Part shown: positions 17,898 to 28,302 of the stretch, in pieces
Layout: every line of letters begins with the position of its first letter
How positions within the stretch are numbered: the stretch's first letter is position 1
Source of the DNA: Sphingobium cloacae
GTDB taxonomy: Bacteria > Pseudomonadota > Alphaproteobacteria > Sphingomonadales > Sphingomonadaceae
Direction of reading: 5' to 3'
Assembly: GCF_002355855.1 (NCBI RefSeq)
Contig: NZ_AP017655.1
Span: 3,661,001-3,725,000, forward strand
DNA length: 64,000 nucleotides
The notes under the pieces: generated by a model
The model's input: the letters and a program-made list of their open reading frames with translations, nothing else
The model's database searches: none
What the model was told of the DNA's origin: nothing
Program-made: the position numbers and the translations under genes

Positions 17898-18854
17898 TCA
17901 GGCGGCGGCGCGGCGCAGGCGGTCGTTGATCGCGACGCCGATGCCTTCCTCCGGGATCGGGGCGACGGCGATGCGGCTGGCGGCGCTGGCGTCGGCCAGG
18001 TGCAGGGCCGTGAACAGTTGCGCCGCCGCTTCGTGCAGGTCCGTGTCCGGGCTGAGGTTGAAGTGGCATGGCATCAGTCCGAAACCGATGAGATATTCGT
18101 CCTTTTCCGCCTTCAGCGCATGGAGGCGGACCGGCTTGGACGGGGCATAATGGCTGGCCATCTGGCCGGGCGCCTCGATGGCGGCATCGGCCTTGCCCGC
18201 CACGACCGGCAGTCCGCTGGCTTCCTCCAGCATGGCGGCGGTCACCGGGCCGGGGCGGAGCAGGCGGATGCCGTCCGCCCGCGGGGCGGCGATCGTCGAT
18301 TCCAGCCCTTCGCTGGTCGGGCCTTCGTCCAGGATCATGCGGATCTTGCCATTGAGGCTCGCCAGCACATGTTCGGCCCTGGTCGGGCTGATCGAACCGC
18401 TGCGATTGGCGGAGGGGGCGGCGAGCGGGCGTCCGCTCTCCCGGATCAGGGCGCGCATAGCGGGATGCGCGGGCAGGCGGATGGCGACGGTGGGCAAACC
18501 GGCCATGACGAGCGGGGAAAGTCCGCTATCGTCCTGCGCCGGCAGCACCAGCGTCAGCGCGCCGGGCCAGAAGCGGTCCGCCAGCTTCGCCGCCTGCGGG
18601 GAGAAATGCGCGAGGCTTTCGGCCATGGCCCGATCGGCCACATGGACGATCAGCGGGTTGAAGCTGGGGCGGCCCTTCGCGCTGTATATGGCCGCGACGG
18701 CGTTGCTGTCGGTCGCGTCGGCGGCAAGGCCGTAAACCGTTTCCGTCGGCACCGCCACCGGCTCTCCCGCCCGGATCAGCAAGGCGGCTTCACGCAGGGA
18801 TTCCGCGCCATAGTGGCAGATTTTCGTGGAAAAGGCGGAATGTGCGATAGTCAC
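17898..18854 (-). CDS. L-threonylcarbamoyladenylate synthase (Sua5/TsaC)
   Basis: A 318-residue enzyme making threonylcarbamoyl-AMP from threonine, bicarbonate and ATP, the first step of t6A37 tRNA modification. The YrdC domain includes GEPVAVPTETVYGLAADA, KGRPSFNPLIVHV, WPGALTLVLP and APSANRSGSISPT. The C-terminal ~100 residues form the extra Sua5 domain (ASHYAPSKPVRL linker), so this is the long Sua5 form. The gene is divergent from the DUF815 gene. Confidence 0.93.
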   Translation of the reverse strand: MTIAHSAFSTKICHYGAESLREAALLIRAGEPVAVPTETVYGLAADATDSNAVAAIYSAKGRPSFNPLIVHVADRAMAESLAHFSPQAAKLADRFWPGALTLVLPAQDDSGLSPLVMAGLPTVAIRLPAHPAMRALIRESGRPLAAPSANRSGSISPTRAEHVLASLNGKIRMILDEGPTSEGLESTIAAPRADGIRLLRPGPVTAAMLEEASGLPVVAGKADAAIEAPGQMASHYAPSKPVRLHALKAEKDEYLIGFGLMPCHFNLSPDTDLHEAAAQLFTALHLADASAASRIAVAPIPEEGIGVAINDRLRRAAA

Positions 18855-18963
18855 GGCCTCTGGGCTATAAACGGCTCACCCCGTCTGTAAAAGGCCAATG
18901 CGAAAGAAGGATGACAGCGCCGTGCGGCTTGCCGAGGGCGGGATGGGGGATTAAGCGCGCAGC

Positions 18964-19779
18964 ATGACCGACGCCCTTCTCGCCCGCATCGCCGAAGCCC
19001 TTGAGCGCTTGGCGCCGCCGCCCGCGCCTTCCGCCGATCTCGGCGCCGCTCCGGCCTATGTCTGGGACGGGGAAGCCATCCAGGCGGTGGAGGCGTTCGA
19101 TCCGGTGGATTACGATCTGCTTTCCGGCATCGACCGGCAGAAGGAGGCGCTGCTGGAAAATACGCGCCGCCATGCCGCGGGCCATGCCGCGCATGACGTG
19201 CTGCTGTGGGGCGCGCGGGGCACGGGCAAGTCGGCCACGGTCGCGGCGGTGGTCGCGAAACTCCAGCGGGAAGGGCAGGACGTCGCCCTGCTGCAATGCG
19301 CGATAGGGGAACTGGCGAGCCTGCCCCGGCTTTTCTCGCTTTTGCGCGAAACGGAGCGGCCTTTCGTGCTGTTCCTCGACGATCTGGGCTTCGACGAGGG
19401 AGTGGGGGACGCCCGTTCGCTGCGGTCCCTGCTGCAAGGGGGGACGGCGGCGCGGCCCGCCCATGCGCGGCTCTATGTCACGTCCAACCGCAGGCATATC
19501 GTGCCCCGCCATCTTTCCGAGCAGGACGATCCCGTCAATCCGCGCGACGTGGTGGACGACAAGATGGCGCTGTCGGACCGTTTCGGCCTCAGCCTGGGTT
19601 TCCATGCCATCGACCAGCAGGCCTATGTGGACATCGTCACCGGCTATGCGCAGAGCCTGGGCCTGCCCTTCGATCCGCTGGAGGCGATCCAGTGGGCGAC
19701 GCAGCGGGGCAGCCGTTCCGGTCGCGTCGCCTGGCAATATGTGGTCGAGCTGGCGGGGCGGAACGGGCTGGCGCTTTGA
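18964..19779 (+). CDS. DUF815 family AAA ATPase
   Basis: A 271-residue P-loop ATPase of the DUF815 family (PF05673). Walker A is GARGTGKSATV (residue ~85) and Walker B is VLFLDDLGFD (~138). YVTSNRRHIVPRHLSEQ is a family-specific block and the C-terminus has a small helical lid. Widespread in proteobacteria, function unknown; structure resembles ORC/Cdc6-type ATPases. It is convergent with the sorbosone-dehydrogenase-like gene with only 3 bases between them. Confidence 0.88.
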   Translation: MTDALLARIAEALERLAPPPAPSADLGAAPAYVWDGEAIQAVEAFDPVDYDLLSGIDRQKEALLENTRRHAAGHAAHDVLLWGARGTGKSATVAAVVAKLQREGQDVALLQCAIGELASLPRLFSLLRETERPFVLFLDDLGFDEGVGDARSLRSLLQGGTAARPAHARLYVTSNRRHIVPRHLSEQDDPVNPRDVVDDKMALSDRFGLSLGFHAIDQQAYVDIVTGYAQSLGLPFDPLEAIQWATQRGSRSGRVAWQYVVELAGRNGLAL

Positions 19780-19782
19780 AGC

Positions 19783-21111
19783 TCAGTCCGCCTTCACCAC
19801 CCGCCAGATCACGCCGCCCACATCGTCGCTGACCAGCAGCGCGCCCCTGGCGTCGGCCGTCACGTCGACCGGGCGGCCATGCGCCTTGCCGTCCTTGTCG
19901 AGGAAGCCGGTCAGCACGTCGACCGGCCTGGCGGCGGCGACTTCGCCTCCATTCTGGAACGGCACGAACACGACCTTGTAACCGGCGGCGGGCTTGCGGT
20001 TCCAACTGCCGTGCAGCCCGACGAACGCGCCATTGGTGAAGGGCGCGCCCAGCTTCATATCCTTCGCGAAGGACAGGCCGAGCGGCGCGACATGGTTGCC
20101 CAGCGCATAGTCGGGACGCTTGGTATATTCGCGGATTTCGGGCCGCTGCGGCTGGACCCGGCGGTCCTCATAGCCGCCCCAGTAATTCCATGGCCAGCCG
20201 TAGAAAGCGCCGAATTCCACCCGCGTCAGGAAATCCGGCACCAGGTCGCTGCCCAGCATGTCCCGTTCATTGACCACGCCCCATAGCACGCCGCTGGCCG
20301 GTTCGAACGCAAGGCCGGTCGGATTGCGCAGGCCCGACGCGAAGATGCGATAATCGCCGGTCTTCGGGTTGACCTCCAGCACGGCGGCGCGATTCTCTTC
20401 CTTGTCGAGGCCGCCTTCGCCGATATTGCTGTTCGATCCGACGCCGACATAGAGCAGCCCCTCCGGGCTGGCGACGAGGCTCTTGGTCCAGTGCTGATTG
20501 GGGGCCTGCGCGGGCAGGTTCAGGATCTTGCGGCCCTTGTCCGTGATCTTCGTCTCGCCCTCCTTGTAAGGGAAAGCCATCAGCGCATCGGTATTGGCGA
20601 CATAGAGCGTGTCCCCGATCAGCGCCATGCCATAGGGCGAATGAAGGCCGGTGAGGAAGGCCGTCTTCGTGTCCGCCCGCCCGTCGCCGTCGGTGTCGCG
20701 CAGCAGGGTGATGCGGTTGGGGGAAGCGCCGCCCGCGCCCGCCTTGTCCATCATATAGGCCATGACGCGTGCGGTGATGCCGCCTTGCGGACGCGGCGGG
20801 CTGTTGGTTTCGGCCACCAATATGTCGCCATTGGGCAGGCGGAGGAGGGAACGGGGATGGGTCAGCCCATCGACGAAGCGGCTGACCGACAGGCCCTTGG
20901 CCGCCACCGGCTTTTCGCCCGCTTTCCATCCGATCACCTCGGCGATGTTGACGGTGGGGATCAGTTCATTGCGGGGCGTCGTGAACGCGGGTTCCCTGCC
21001 CACGTCCGCGCCGGAAGCCAGCCTGGCGGTATCGCCTCGCGCGAAATAGAAGAATGCGCCGCCGACGATCAGCAGGGCGATAAGGGCGAGGGCGATGACA
21101 TGCTTTTTCAT
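19783..21111 (-). CDS. PQQ-dependent sugar dehydrogenase-like (sorbosone dehydrogenase family)
   Basis: A 442-residue beta-propeller protein with an N-terminal membrane anchor or uncleaved signal (KHVIALALIALLIVGGAFFYF) facing the periplasm. Propeller motifs of the soluble GDH/L-sorbosone dehydrogenase family are clear: LTHPRSLLRLPNGDILVAET, DTDGDGRADT, LHSPYGMAL and FASGLRNPTGLAF. True cofactor and substrate are not predictable, as many family members are orphan propellers. ATG 21111 is used; a GTG three codons earlier is possible. Confidence 0.85.
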   Translation of the reverse strand: MKKHVIALALIALLIVGGAFFYFARGDTARLASGADVGREPAFTTPRNELIPTVNIAEVIGWKAGEKPVAAKGLSVSRFVDGLTHPRSLLRLPNGDILVAETNSPPRPQGGITARVMAYMMDKAGAGGASPNRITLLRDTDGDGRADTKTAFLTGLHSPYGMALIGDTLYVANTDALMAFPYKEGETKITDKGRKILNLPAQAPNQHWTKSLVASPEGLLYVGVGSNSNIGEGGLDKEENRAAVLEVNPKTGDYRIFASGLRNPTGLAFEPASGVLWGVVNERDMLGSDLVPDFLTRVEFGAFYGWPWNYWGGYEDRRVQPQRPEIREYTKRPDYALGNHVAPLGLSFAKDMKLGAPFTNGAFVGLHGSWNRKPAAGYKVVFVPFQNGGEVAAARPVDVLTGFLDKDGKAHGRPVDVTADARGALLVSDDVGGVIWRVVKAD

Positions 21112-21172
21112 GGCGACCACATCTATGTCGCCATGGCGCGTCCGGCAAGGCGCAGGATGCGGGCGCGGCGCG

Positions 21173-21346
21173 CTATTTTCCGCGTTCGCGAAGCCATAGC
21201 AGCAAGGCGATCGCCAGGCCGATGGCGGCGCCGACCAAAAGCCCGGCGCTGGGTTGCCCCATCAATCCGCCCACGATGGCGCCGCCCAGGATCAGCAGGG
21301 CGATGATCGCGCCCGCGCCGGTGGGGTTGTTCTTTCCTGTCGTCAT
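21173..21346 (-). CDS. Small glycine-rich membrane protein
   Basis: A 57-residue protein with two predicted transmembrane helices (AIIALLILGGAIVGGLMG and GLLVGAAIGLAIALLLWL) and a basic C-terminal tail (RERGK). Function unknown. ATG 21346 starts MTTGKNNPTG. It lies 61 bases upstream of the sugar dehydrogenase gene on the same strand, so the two could be cotranscribed. Confidence 0.6.
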   Translation of the reverse strand: MTTGKNNPTGAGAIIALLILGGAIVGGLMGQPSAGLLVGAAIGLAIALLLWLRERGK

Positions 21347-21562
21347 GAGCGGCCATTGCCATGCGGCGGCGTCCAAGGCCAGCCGCTTTTGCAAGCGCCC
21401 CCTTTTCGGACGGACTGTGCCTTAACGGGATTTTCGTGCCGGATCGGGACTTGGCTAACGGGCGATAAACCCTTCCATCCCGCCCGATCCCTCAAAACGG
21501 ACAAATGGCATGTTATTTGAGAGGAGAGCGGGTCACGGGGCGCTTGCCATATGGGGGGATCG

Positions 21563-21772
21563 ATGCACTTGCCATATCTTTCGGATCGCAGAAGCTATGA
21601 GGACGCGGCCGAACTGATCAGCCTGTTCGGCGACAATGCCGGCTATGAAGCCGCCGCGCGCGCGGATCGCAGCCGCGACCTTGGCAATCATGTCCATTTC
21701 TGCCGATGGCGGCAGATCGAACGGCTGATCGTGCTGTTGTCCTACGACCAGCCGCTCGGCACCATCCACTGA
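21563..21772 (+). CDS. Small conserved hypothetical protein
   Basis: A 69-residue soluble protein (MHLPYLSDRRSYEDAAELI... WRQIERLIVLL), predicted mostly helical, with a GNHVHFCRWRQIER block. I do not recognise a named domain; the composition and codon use are those of a real gene, and similar short proteins occur in sphingomonads as far as I recall. It is convergent with argC, 3 bases from its stop. GGGGGAT lies upstream of ATG 21563; ATG 21551 is an alternative. Confidence 0.6.
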   Translation: MHLPYLSDRRSYEDAAELISLFGDNAGYEAAARADRSRDLGNHVHFCRWRQIERLIVLLSYDQPLGTIH

Positions 21773-21775
21773 ACT

Positions 21776-22720
21776 TCAGAGGCGCAGGCCCGCGGTTTCC
21801 GGCAGTCCGGCGAGGATGTTCAGATTCTGGACCGCCGCGCCGGACGCGCCCTTGCCCAGATTGTCGAGCGCGGCGGCAAGGCGCACCTGCCCGCTATCCT
21901 CATTGCCGAAGACGAACAGGGTCAGGCGGTCCGTCGCGCCCACATGCTCGACCCGCAGATGGGACATGGCGGCGCTTTCGGCCAGCGGCACGACCGTGAC
22001 GATGGGCGAGCCGGCATAGGCGGCGGACAGCGCGTCATGCAGGCCGGCGACCGATGGCCTGCCCGGCATGGCGCGCAGTTGCAGCGGCACTTCCACCACC
22101 ATGCCGCGATGGACGTTGGCGACGGCGGGCGCGAAGATCGGCGGATGCTCCAGCCCCGAATAGCGGGTCATTTCCGGGACATGCTTATGCGCCAGATTGA
22201 GGCCGTAGGCGCGGAAGGCGGTAGGGGCGCCGTCGCCCTCCTCGAACTCCGCGATCATCGACTTGCCGCCGCCTGAATAGCCCGATGCGCCCGATACCGT
22301 GACGGGCCAGTCGGCGGGCAGCAGTCCCGCCAGCGTCAGCGGCCGGACCAGCGCCAGGAAGCCGGTCGGCCAGCAGCCCGGATTGGTGACGAAGCGCGCC
22401 TGCGCCAGCTTCTCGCGATGGCCCGGCTCCAGTTCGGGAAAGCCGTAGGTCCAGCCATCGGCCACCCGGTGCGCGGTCGACGCGTCGATGACGCGGGTGC
22501 GGCCATTGTCGATCAGCGCCACCGCTTCGCGCGCGGCGTCGTCGGGCAGGCACAGGATCACGATGTCGGCGCCGTTCAGCGCATCGCGCCGCGCCGCCGC
22601 ATCCTTGCGGTGCTTCTCGTCCAGCGTGATGAGCGTCAGTTCGGGCCGCCCGGCCAGCCGCTCCCGGATTTCAAGGCCCGTGGTGCCGACGCCGCCGTCG
22701 ATGAAAATCCGAGTCGTCAT
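21776..22720 (-). CDS. argC: N-acetyl-gamma-glutamyl-phosphate reductase (short type 2)
   Basis: A 314-residue ArgC that reduces N-acetylglutamyl-phosphate to the semialdehyde with NADPH in arginine synthesis. The N-terminal Rossmann segment is RIFIDGGVGTTGLEI. The catalytic cysteine is in VTNPGCWPTGFLAL and the histidine in LNLAHKHVPEM. The short length marks the type 2 form. Its ATG overlaps the stop of the NlpC/P60 gene by 4 bases, so it is translated from the same mRNA as the upstream peptidase and aminopeptidase genes. Confidence 0.93.
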   Translation of the reverse strand: MTTRIFIDGGVGTTGLEIRERLAGRPELTLITLDEKHRKDAAARRDALNGADIVILCLPDDAAREAVALIDNGRTRVIDASTAHRVADGWTYGFPELEPGHREKLAQARFVTNPGCWPTGFLALVRPLTLAGLLPADWPVTVSGASGYSGGGKSMIAEFEEGDGAPTAFRAYGLNLAHKHVPEMTRYSGLEHPPIFAPAVANVHRGMVVEVPLQLRAMPGRPSVAGLHDALSAAYAGSPIVTVVPLAESAAMSHLRVEHVGATDRLTLFVFGNEDSGQVRLAAALDNLGKGASGAAVQNLNILAGLPETAGLRL

Positions 22721-23625
22721 GCGCCTATTCTCCGCCGCGCGATAATGGGATCGGCATGGTCCGCCTGCAAGCGCGCCACCACATCGGCAAGAGGTTCGGC
22801 CACCACGGCCATCCAGTGCGCGTTGGCGTGGAGCAGCGTATCGCCGTCCGTCATGATGCCCACATGGCCGGGGAAGAAGACCAGGTCTCCCCGCCGCAGC
22901 GGCGCGTCGTCGGGCAGGGGAAAGCCGATGCCTTCGCGTTGCAGATCGGTGTCGCGCGGCACGCTGATGCCGCATTGGCCCAACGCCACCTGCACGAGGC
23001 CCGAACAGTCGATGCCATGATGGCCGCGCCCGCCCCAGATATAGGGCTGGCCCAGATAACCTTCCGCCACCGCGACCCAATCCGTTTCCTTCCGGTTCGC
23101 CGCCTGTGCGTGGCGGGCATGGATGAAGCCTTCGCCCGTGGCGATGAAGGGACCGTTTTCCGCGCCCGCGAACAGGGCGTTGCGGGGCCAGCAGTCCGCG
23201 ACGGGGGCCTTGATGTCGGCGGCGCTGAACAGCGGCGCGCATGGCGCCGTCACGCGATGAGTCGGTGCCTCCAGCACGTCCAGCGCTTCCCGACGGACAT
23301 ATCCGACATAACCGTCATGGCCGCAAAAGCCCCATGCCCAGTCAGTCGTGATGTCCAGCGCATGAAAAGCCTCGCCGCGCAGCAATTCGCTGACCGCCCG
23401 GGCGTTGGCGGCCGGAGCCGCGAGAAGGGGCGCGCCCGCCGCGACGCAGGTCAATTCGACCGCCCGTGCATAATGAGCCGAGAACAGCACCCCCGCCAGC
23501 GAGACATCGGCCAGGTCGCCGCGCGCCGCATGGGTGCGGCTGTCCAGCGCCACCGACCGGCCCTGGAGCTTGAAGCGGATTCGTTCAGGCGGATTGGTCC
23601 GCGCGGGTGTATCTATGACGTTCAT
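22717..23625 (-). CDS. NlpC/P60 family peptidase with SH3-like N-terminus
   Basis: A 302-residue protein. The N-terminal ~170 residues contain bacterial SH3-like repeats (ELLRGEAFHALDITTDWAWGF, YVGYVRREAL). The C-terminal NlpC/P60 domain has GQPYIWGGRGHHGIDCSGLVQ (catalytic Cys) and FFPGHVGIMTDGDTLLHANA (His). The architecture matches dipeptidyl-peptidase VI-type enzymes that cleave gamma-D-Glu-diamino acid bonds in muropeptides. No signal peptide is visible, so it probably recycles peptidoglycan peptides in the cytoplasm. It overlaps marR upstream by 41 bases and argC downstream by 4. Confidence 0.87.
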   Translation of the reverse strand: MNVIDTPARTNPPERIRFKLQGRSVALDSRTHAARGDLADVSLAGVLFSAHYARAVELTCVAAGAPLLAAPAANARAVSELLRGEAFHALDITTDWAWGFCGHDGYVGYVRREALDVLEAPTHRVTAPCAPLFSAADIKAPVADCWPRNALFAGAENGPFIATGEGFIHARHAQAANRKETDWVAVAEGYLGQPYIWGGRGHHGIDCSGLVQVALGQCGISVPRDTDLQREGIGFPLPDDAPLRRGDLVFFPGHVGIMTDGDTLLHANAHWMAVVAEPLADVVARLQADHADPIIARRRIGA

Positions 23626-23989
23626 CGCGCGCGGTTCCTGCGATGAAATGGTGAAAGGCGTCAAGAAATTCCGCCCCTTTCGGCGTCCGCACGATGAAAA
23701 TATTGCGCCGGTCCGCGGCGTCCCGCTCCCGCCGCACATAGCCGAGCGCGGACAGCTTGTTGAGCGCGCGGGTTATCACGGGCTTGGAAACATTGAGCAC
23801 TTCGGCCAGCCCCCGCACCGTATGAGGACCGGAATCGATATAGACCGTCATCATGAGGGCCATTTGCCGATTGGTCAGATCGGGTTTCCCCGACCGGACA
23901 TAATCGACCAGCGTCTGCATCCATTGGCCGAGCGGCCCGACGGCAGGGCGTTCGTTTCGCGCCGATTCTTTGGCAGGTGAGGCATCCAT
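23585..23989 (-). CDS. MarR family transcriptional regulator
   Basis: A 134-residue winged-helix regulator. The recognition region is GLAEVLNVSKPVITRALNKL and the wing RRERDAADRRNIFIVRT, both typical of MarR proteins. The N-terminal ~20 residues are polar and disordered-looking. It lies between the aminopeptidase gene and the NlpC/P60 gene on the same strand and overlaps the latter by 41 bases, so it may regulate its own operon. Ligand unknown. Confidence 0.85.
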   Translation of the reverse strand: MDASPAKESARNERPAVGPLGQWMQTLVDYVRSGKPDLTNRQMALMMTVYIDSGPHTVRGLAEVLNVSKPVITRALNKLSALGYVRRERDAADRRNIFIVRTPKGAEFLDAFHHFIAGTARDERHRYTRADQSA

Positions 23990-24037
23990 GTGCCCCTAAC
24001 GCATGATGGCCAATCCGGTTGCGTAACGGATGGCGCT

Positions 24038-25435
<1,398 letters not shown>

Positions 25436-25579
25436 CCGGCAGGATGTAAGGGAAAGGCGAGGCTGTTGGAAAGCGCATTTTTCGTTGTCCGATCGCTTCG
25501 GTCCGGCGCCCGGTCCCTTGCCATATGCCCCCGCCGCGCCCAGATTCCATTGTGCCATGATCGTGAAGGAGAATTCAGG

Positions 25580-25783
25580 ATGTTCCACGCTGACGACAGC
25601 AGTCTCCAGGCTCTTCGCGCCCGCGCCTACAAGCTGGCGGAAAGCGGCCAGTTCGATGGCGCGCATGCGATCCGGACGGCGTTGATAGCCGAAGGATGGT
25701 CCAATGCGGGCCGCGCCTTCCAGAGCGATTATATGCGAAAGGCGATCAGCGAACGCTGTCTGGCGGCGGCAAAGGCCCATTGA
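25580..25783 (+). CDS. Small helical hypothetical protein
   Basis: A 67-residue protein (MFHADDSSLQALRARAYKLAE... ISERCLAAAKAH), predicted all-helical, with GAAGGAGAATTCAGG upstream of the ATG. I do not recognise a domain. Its stop (TGA) shares a base with the ATG of the next gene, so the two are translationally coupled and may be functionally linked. Confidence 0.65.
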   Translation: MFHADDSSLQALRARAYKLAESGQFDGAHAIRTALIAEGWSNAGRAFQSDYMRKAISERCLAAAKAH

Positions 25784-26631
25784 TGCGCGATGTTTCCTTT
25801 TGGAGCATGGGGCCGCTGGCGATGGCGGCCCTTGCCCTGTCCGCCTGTTCCCCTTCCCGGCACGATGACGCCGCCCCGGCCAATCAGGCCGCCAATGCGG
25901 AAGTGACGGACTTCGCCAACCGGATGGCGGGCGCGCAGCAGGAGCAGCCGGCTCTGGCCGGCAAGCCCTTTGCGGTTTCGGAAAAGACCGATCTGCTGGA
26001 CTTCGTCTATGAATATCCGGGCGAGGCCGCGGCCGTCCCCGCGCTGGTGGCGAAACTGGGCAAGGCGATGGGGGAAGCGAAGGAGAACGCGCTCAAGATG
26101 GCGCGGGAGGACCAGAAATCGGCGAAGGAATCTGGCTATCCCTACCGTAAGCACAGCCTGGAGACGCGCTGGGCGGTGACGGCCGACACGCCGCGGCTGC
26201 TGGCGTTGAAGTCGGAGACCTATATCTTCACCGGCGGCGCGCACGGCATGACCGGCTATGACAGCCTGATATGGGACCGCCATGCGAAGAGGGAGGCGAG
26301 CCTTGCCGCGATGATGACGTCGCCCAAGGCCTTCGCGGCGGCGATCCATGACGGCTTCTGCAAGGAACTCGACCGCCAGCGCGCGGAAAAGCGCGGCGCT
26401 CCGGTCGTGCCGGGCGATGACGACTTCACCAAATGCGTCGATCCGATGAAGGAAGTGCTGGTGCTGACGTCGAAGGACGGCAAGCTGATCGACGGCGTGA
26501 CCGTGATCGTCGGGCCTTATAGCGCCGGTCCCTATGCGGAGGGCAGCTATGAGGTGGCGCTGCCGGTCGATGGGGCGATCCGGAACGCGGTCAGGACGGA
26601 ATATCAGGACGCCTTCATCGCGGCGCGGTGA
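25783..26631 (+). CDS. Lipoprotein with DUF4163/DUF3298-like domains
   Basis: A 282-residue exported protein. The lipobox is ALALSAC near residue 22, after a short signal. The mature region has an alanine-rich linker, then RWAVTADTPRLLALKSETYIFTGG and HGMTGYDSLIWD, which resemble DUF4163 followed by the DUF3298 (RsiV-type) fold near the C-terminus (VTVIVGPYSAGPYAEGSYEVALP). RsiV-like domains bind lysozyme in Firmicutes; no role can be assigned here. It is coupled to the small upstream gene. Confidence 0.8.
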   Translation: MRDVSFWSMGPLAMAALALSACSPSRHDDAAPANQAANAEVTDFANRMAGAQQEQPALAGKPFAVSEKTDLLDFVYEYPGEAAAVPALVAKLGKAMGEAKENALKMAREDQKSAKESGYPYRKHSLETRWAVTADTPRLLALKSETYIFTGGAHGMTGYDSLIWDRHAKREASLAAMMTSPKAFAAAIHDGFCKELDRQRAEKRGAPVVPGDDDFTKCVDPMKEVLVLTSKDGKLIDGVTVIVGPYSAGPYAEGSYEVALPVDGAIRNAVRTEYQDAFIAAR

Positions 26632-26699
26632 TGATCCGGTGTTGGGAGCGGTCAACAAACTTATGGATATGTGACGGCTGTTTTCGGTCAAAGGCGGAC

Positions 26700-26815
26700 A
26701 TTTGATTTCCGTTCAGCCTTCGCCAAGCTCAGGCGGGCTCCCTTCCACTGCCTGCCAAGGCCAGCGCTCAGGACAGGCTTCGACTTCGCTCAGGGCGAAC
26801 GGGAGGAAGAAGTGC
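26700..26815. repeat. Intergenic repeat-like sequence
   Basis: The 248-base gap before rimO (26632-26879) holds no gene. It contains two related oriented motifs, CCTTCGCCAAGCTCAGGCGGG and GCTTCGACTTCGCTCAGGGCG (each shortened here to under 21 bases in the genome match CTTCG-n-AGCTCAG/TTCGCTCAG). Sequences of this sort (cttcgacaagctcagg... gaacgg) are scattered between genes in many sphingomonad genomes. I could not check copy number. Confidence 0.4.
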
Positions 26816-26879
26816 AAGGGCACGGCTGAGCTTAAGCTGACGGCTGCCAATCACCCATAATCGCCGCTCATCCGCAGGT

Positions 26880-28253
26880 TCATGCCTCCGTCTGGGGCAC
26901 CCCGAAGAGATCGTGTTCGTCGGCATCCTCGATCAGCGCCCTCATGATGTCGCCCGGCTGGCGTCCTTCGCCCACGTCGCGCAGGAAGACGTTGCCGTCA
27001 ATCTCCGGGGCATCGGCCTGGCTGCGCGCGGTCGCGCCGATGGAGCCGTCCTCGTCCGGTTCGCCCACCTCGTCGATGATGACGGGAAGGACGCGCCCGA
27101 CCTTGGCCGCCAGTTTCGCGGCGGAGATGGCAGCGGTCTTTTCCATGATCCGCTGATAGCGTTCTTCCTTCACCTCTTCGGGCACGGCATCGGGCAGGGC
27201 ATTGGCCGCCGCGCCCTCGACCGGTTCGAAGCGGAATGCGCCCACCCGGTCGAGTTGCGCTTCGTCCAGCCAGTCCAGCAGATATTGGAAATCCGCCTCG
27301 GTCTCGCCGGGGAAGCCGACGACGAAGGAGGAGCGGATCGCGATGTCCGGGCAGATGTCCCGCCATTTGCGGATGCGGTCCAGCACCTTGGCCTCATTGG
27401 CGGGGCGCTTCATGGCTTTGAGCACATTAGGCGCGGCATGCTGGAAGGGAATGTCGAGATAGGGCGTCAGCAGCCCTTCGGCCATCAGCGGGATCACCTG
27501 ATCCACATGGGGATAGGGATAGACATAGTGCAGCCGCACCCAGGGCGGCGCGCCCTCGCTCGTGCGGAGCTGGCCCAGTTCGCGCGCCAGATCGGTCATG
27601 TGCGCGCGGACTTCCCGGCCTTTCCACTGGCGCGGCTCATGCCGGGTATCGACGCCATAGGCCGATGTGTCCTGGCTGATGATGAGCAGTTCCTTCGTGC
27701 CCGCATGAACCAGCTTTTCCGCCTCGCGCAGCACGGCATCCACCCGGCGGCTGACCAGATCGCCGCGAAGCGAAGGGATGATGCAGAAGGAGCAGCGGTG
27801 ATTGCAGCCTTCGGAAATCTTGACATAGCTGTAGTGGCGCGGCGTCAGCTTGAGGCCGCCTTCGGGCACCAGGTCGACGAAGGCGTTGGGGACGGGCGGC
27901 GACGCTTCATGCACCGCGTTCACGACCGCCTCATATTGATGCGCGCCGGTGACGGCCAGTACCTGCGGGAATTTCTGGCGGATGAGGTCCGCTTCATTGC
28001 CCATGCAGCCGGTGACGATCACCCGGCCGTTTTCCGCCATCGCCTCGCCAATGGCTTCCAGCGACTCCTCCTTGGCCGAGTCGAGGAAGCCGCAAGTGTT
28101 GACCAGCACGACGTCCGCGCCGGAATAGTCGGCGGACATCTGATAGCCGTCGGAACGCAGCTTCGTCAGGATGCGTTCGCTGTCCACAAGAGCCTTGGGA
28201 CAGCCGAGCGATACCATGCCGACCTTGGGCGGCGAAGGGATTTTGGTTGCCAT
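26880..28253 (-). CDS. rimO: Ribosomal protein S12 methylthiotransferase RimO
   Basis: A 457-residue radical-SAM methylthiotransferase modifying Asp88 of ribosomal protein S12. The N-terminal UPF0004 domain has [25 protein letters not shown] and [10 protein letters not shown], giving three cysteines for the auxiliary cluster. The radical SAM motif is [15 protein letters not shown] (CxxxCxxC) and a TRAM-like domain closes the protein. [12 protein letters not shown] distinguishes RimO from MiaB. ATG 28253 ([15 protein letters not shown]) is chosen. It follows the K+ channel gene by 49 bases on the same strand. Confidence 0.95.
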   Translation of the reverse strand: MATKIPSPPKVGMVSLGCPKALVDSERILTKLRSDGYQMSADYSGADVVLVNTCGFLDSAKEESLEAIGEAMAENGRVIVTGCMGNEADLIRQKFPQVLAVTGAHQYEAVVNAVHEASPPVPNAFVDLVPEGGLKLTPRHYSYVKISEGCNHRCSFCIIPSLRGDLVSRRVDAVLREAEKLVHAGTKELLIISQDTSAYGVDTRHEPRQWKGREVRAHMTDLARELGQLRTSEGAPPWVRLHYVYPYPHVDQVIPLMAEGLLTPYLDIPFQHAAPNVLKAMKRPANEAKVLDRIRKWRDICPDIAIRSSFVVGFPGETEADFQYLLDWLDEAQLDRVGAFRFEPVEGAAANALPDAVPEEVKEERYQRIMEKTAAISAAKLAAKVGRVLPVIIDEVGEPDEDGSIGATARSQADAPEIDGNVFLRDVGEGRQPGDIMRALIEDADEHDLFGVPQTEA

Positions 28254-28302
28254 GATCGGCGCGCACATAGGGATTTTCGCGCCGAATGTCACGGCCTGCT
28301 TG

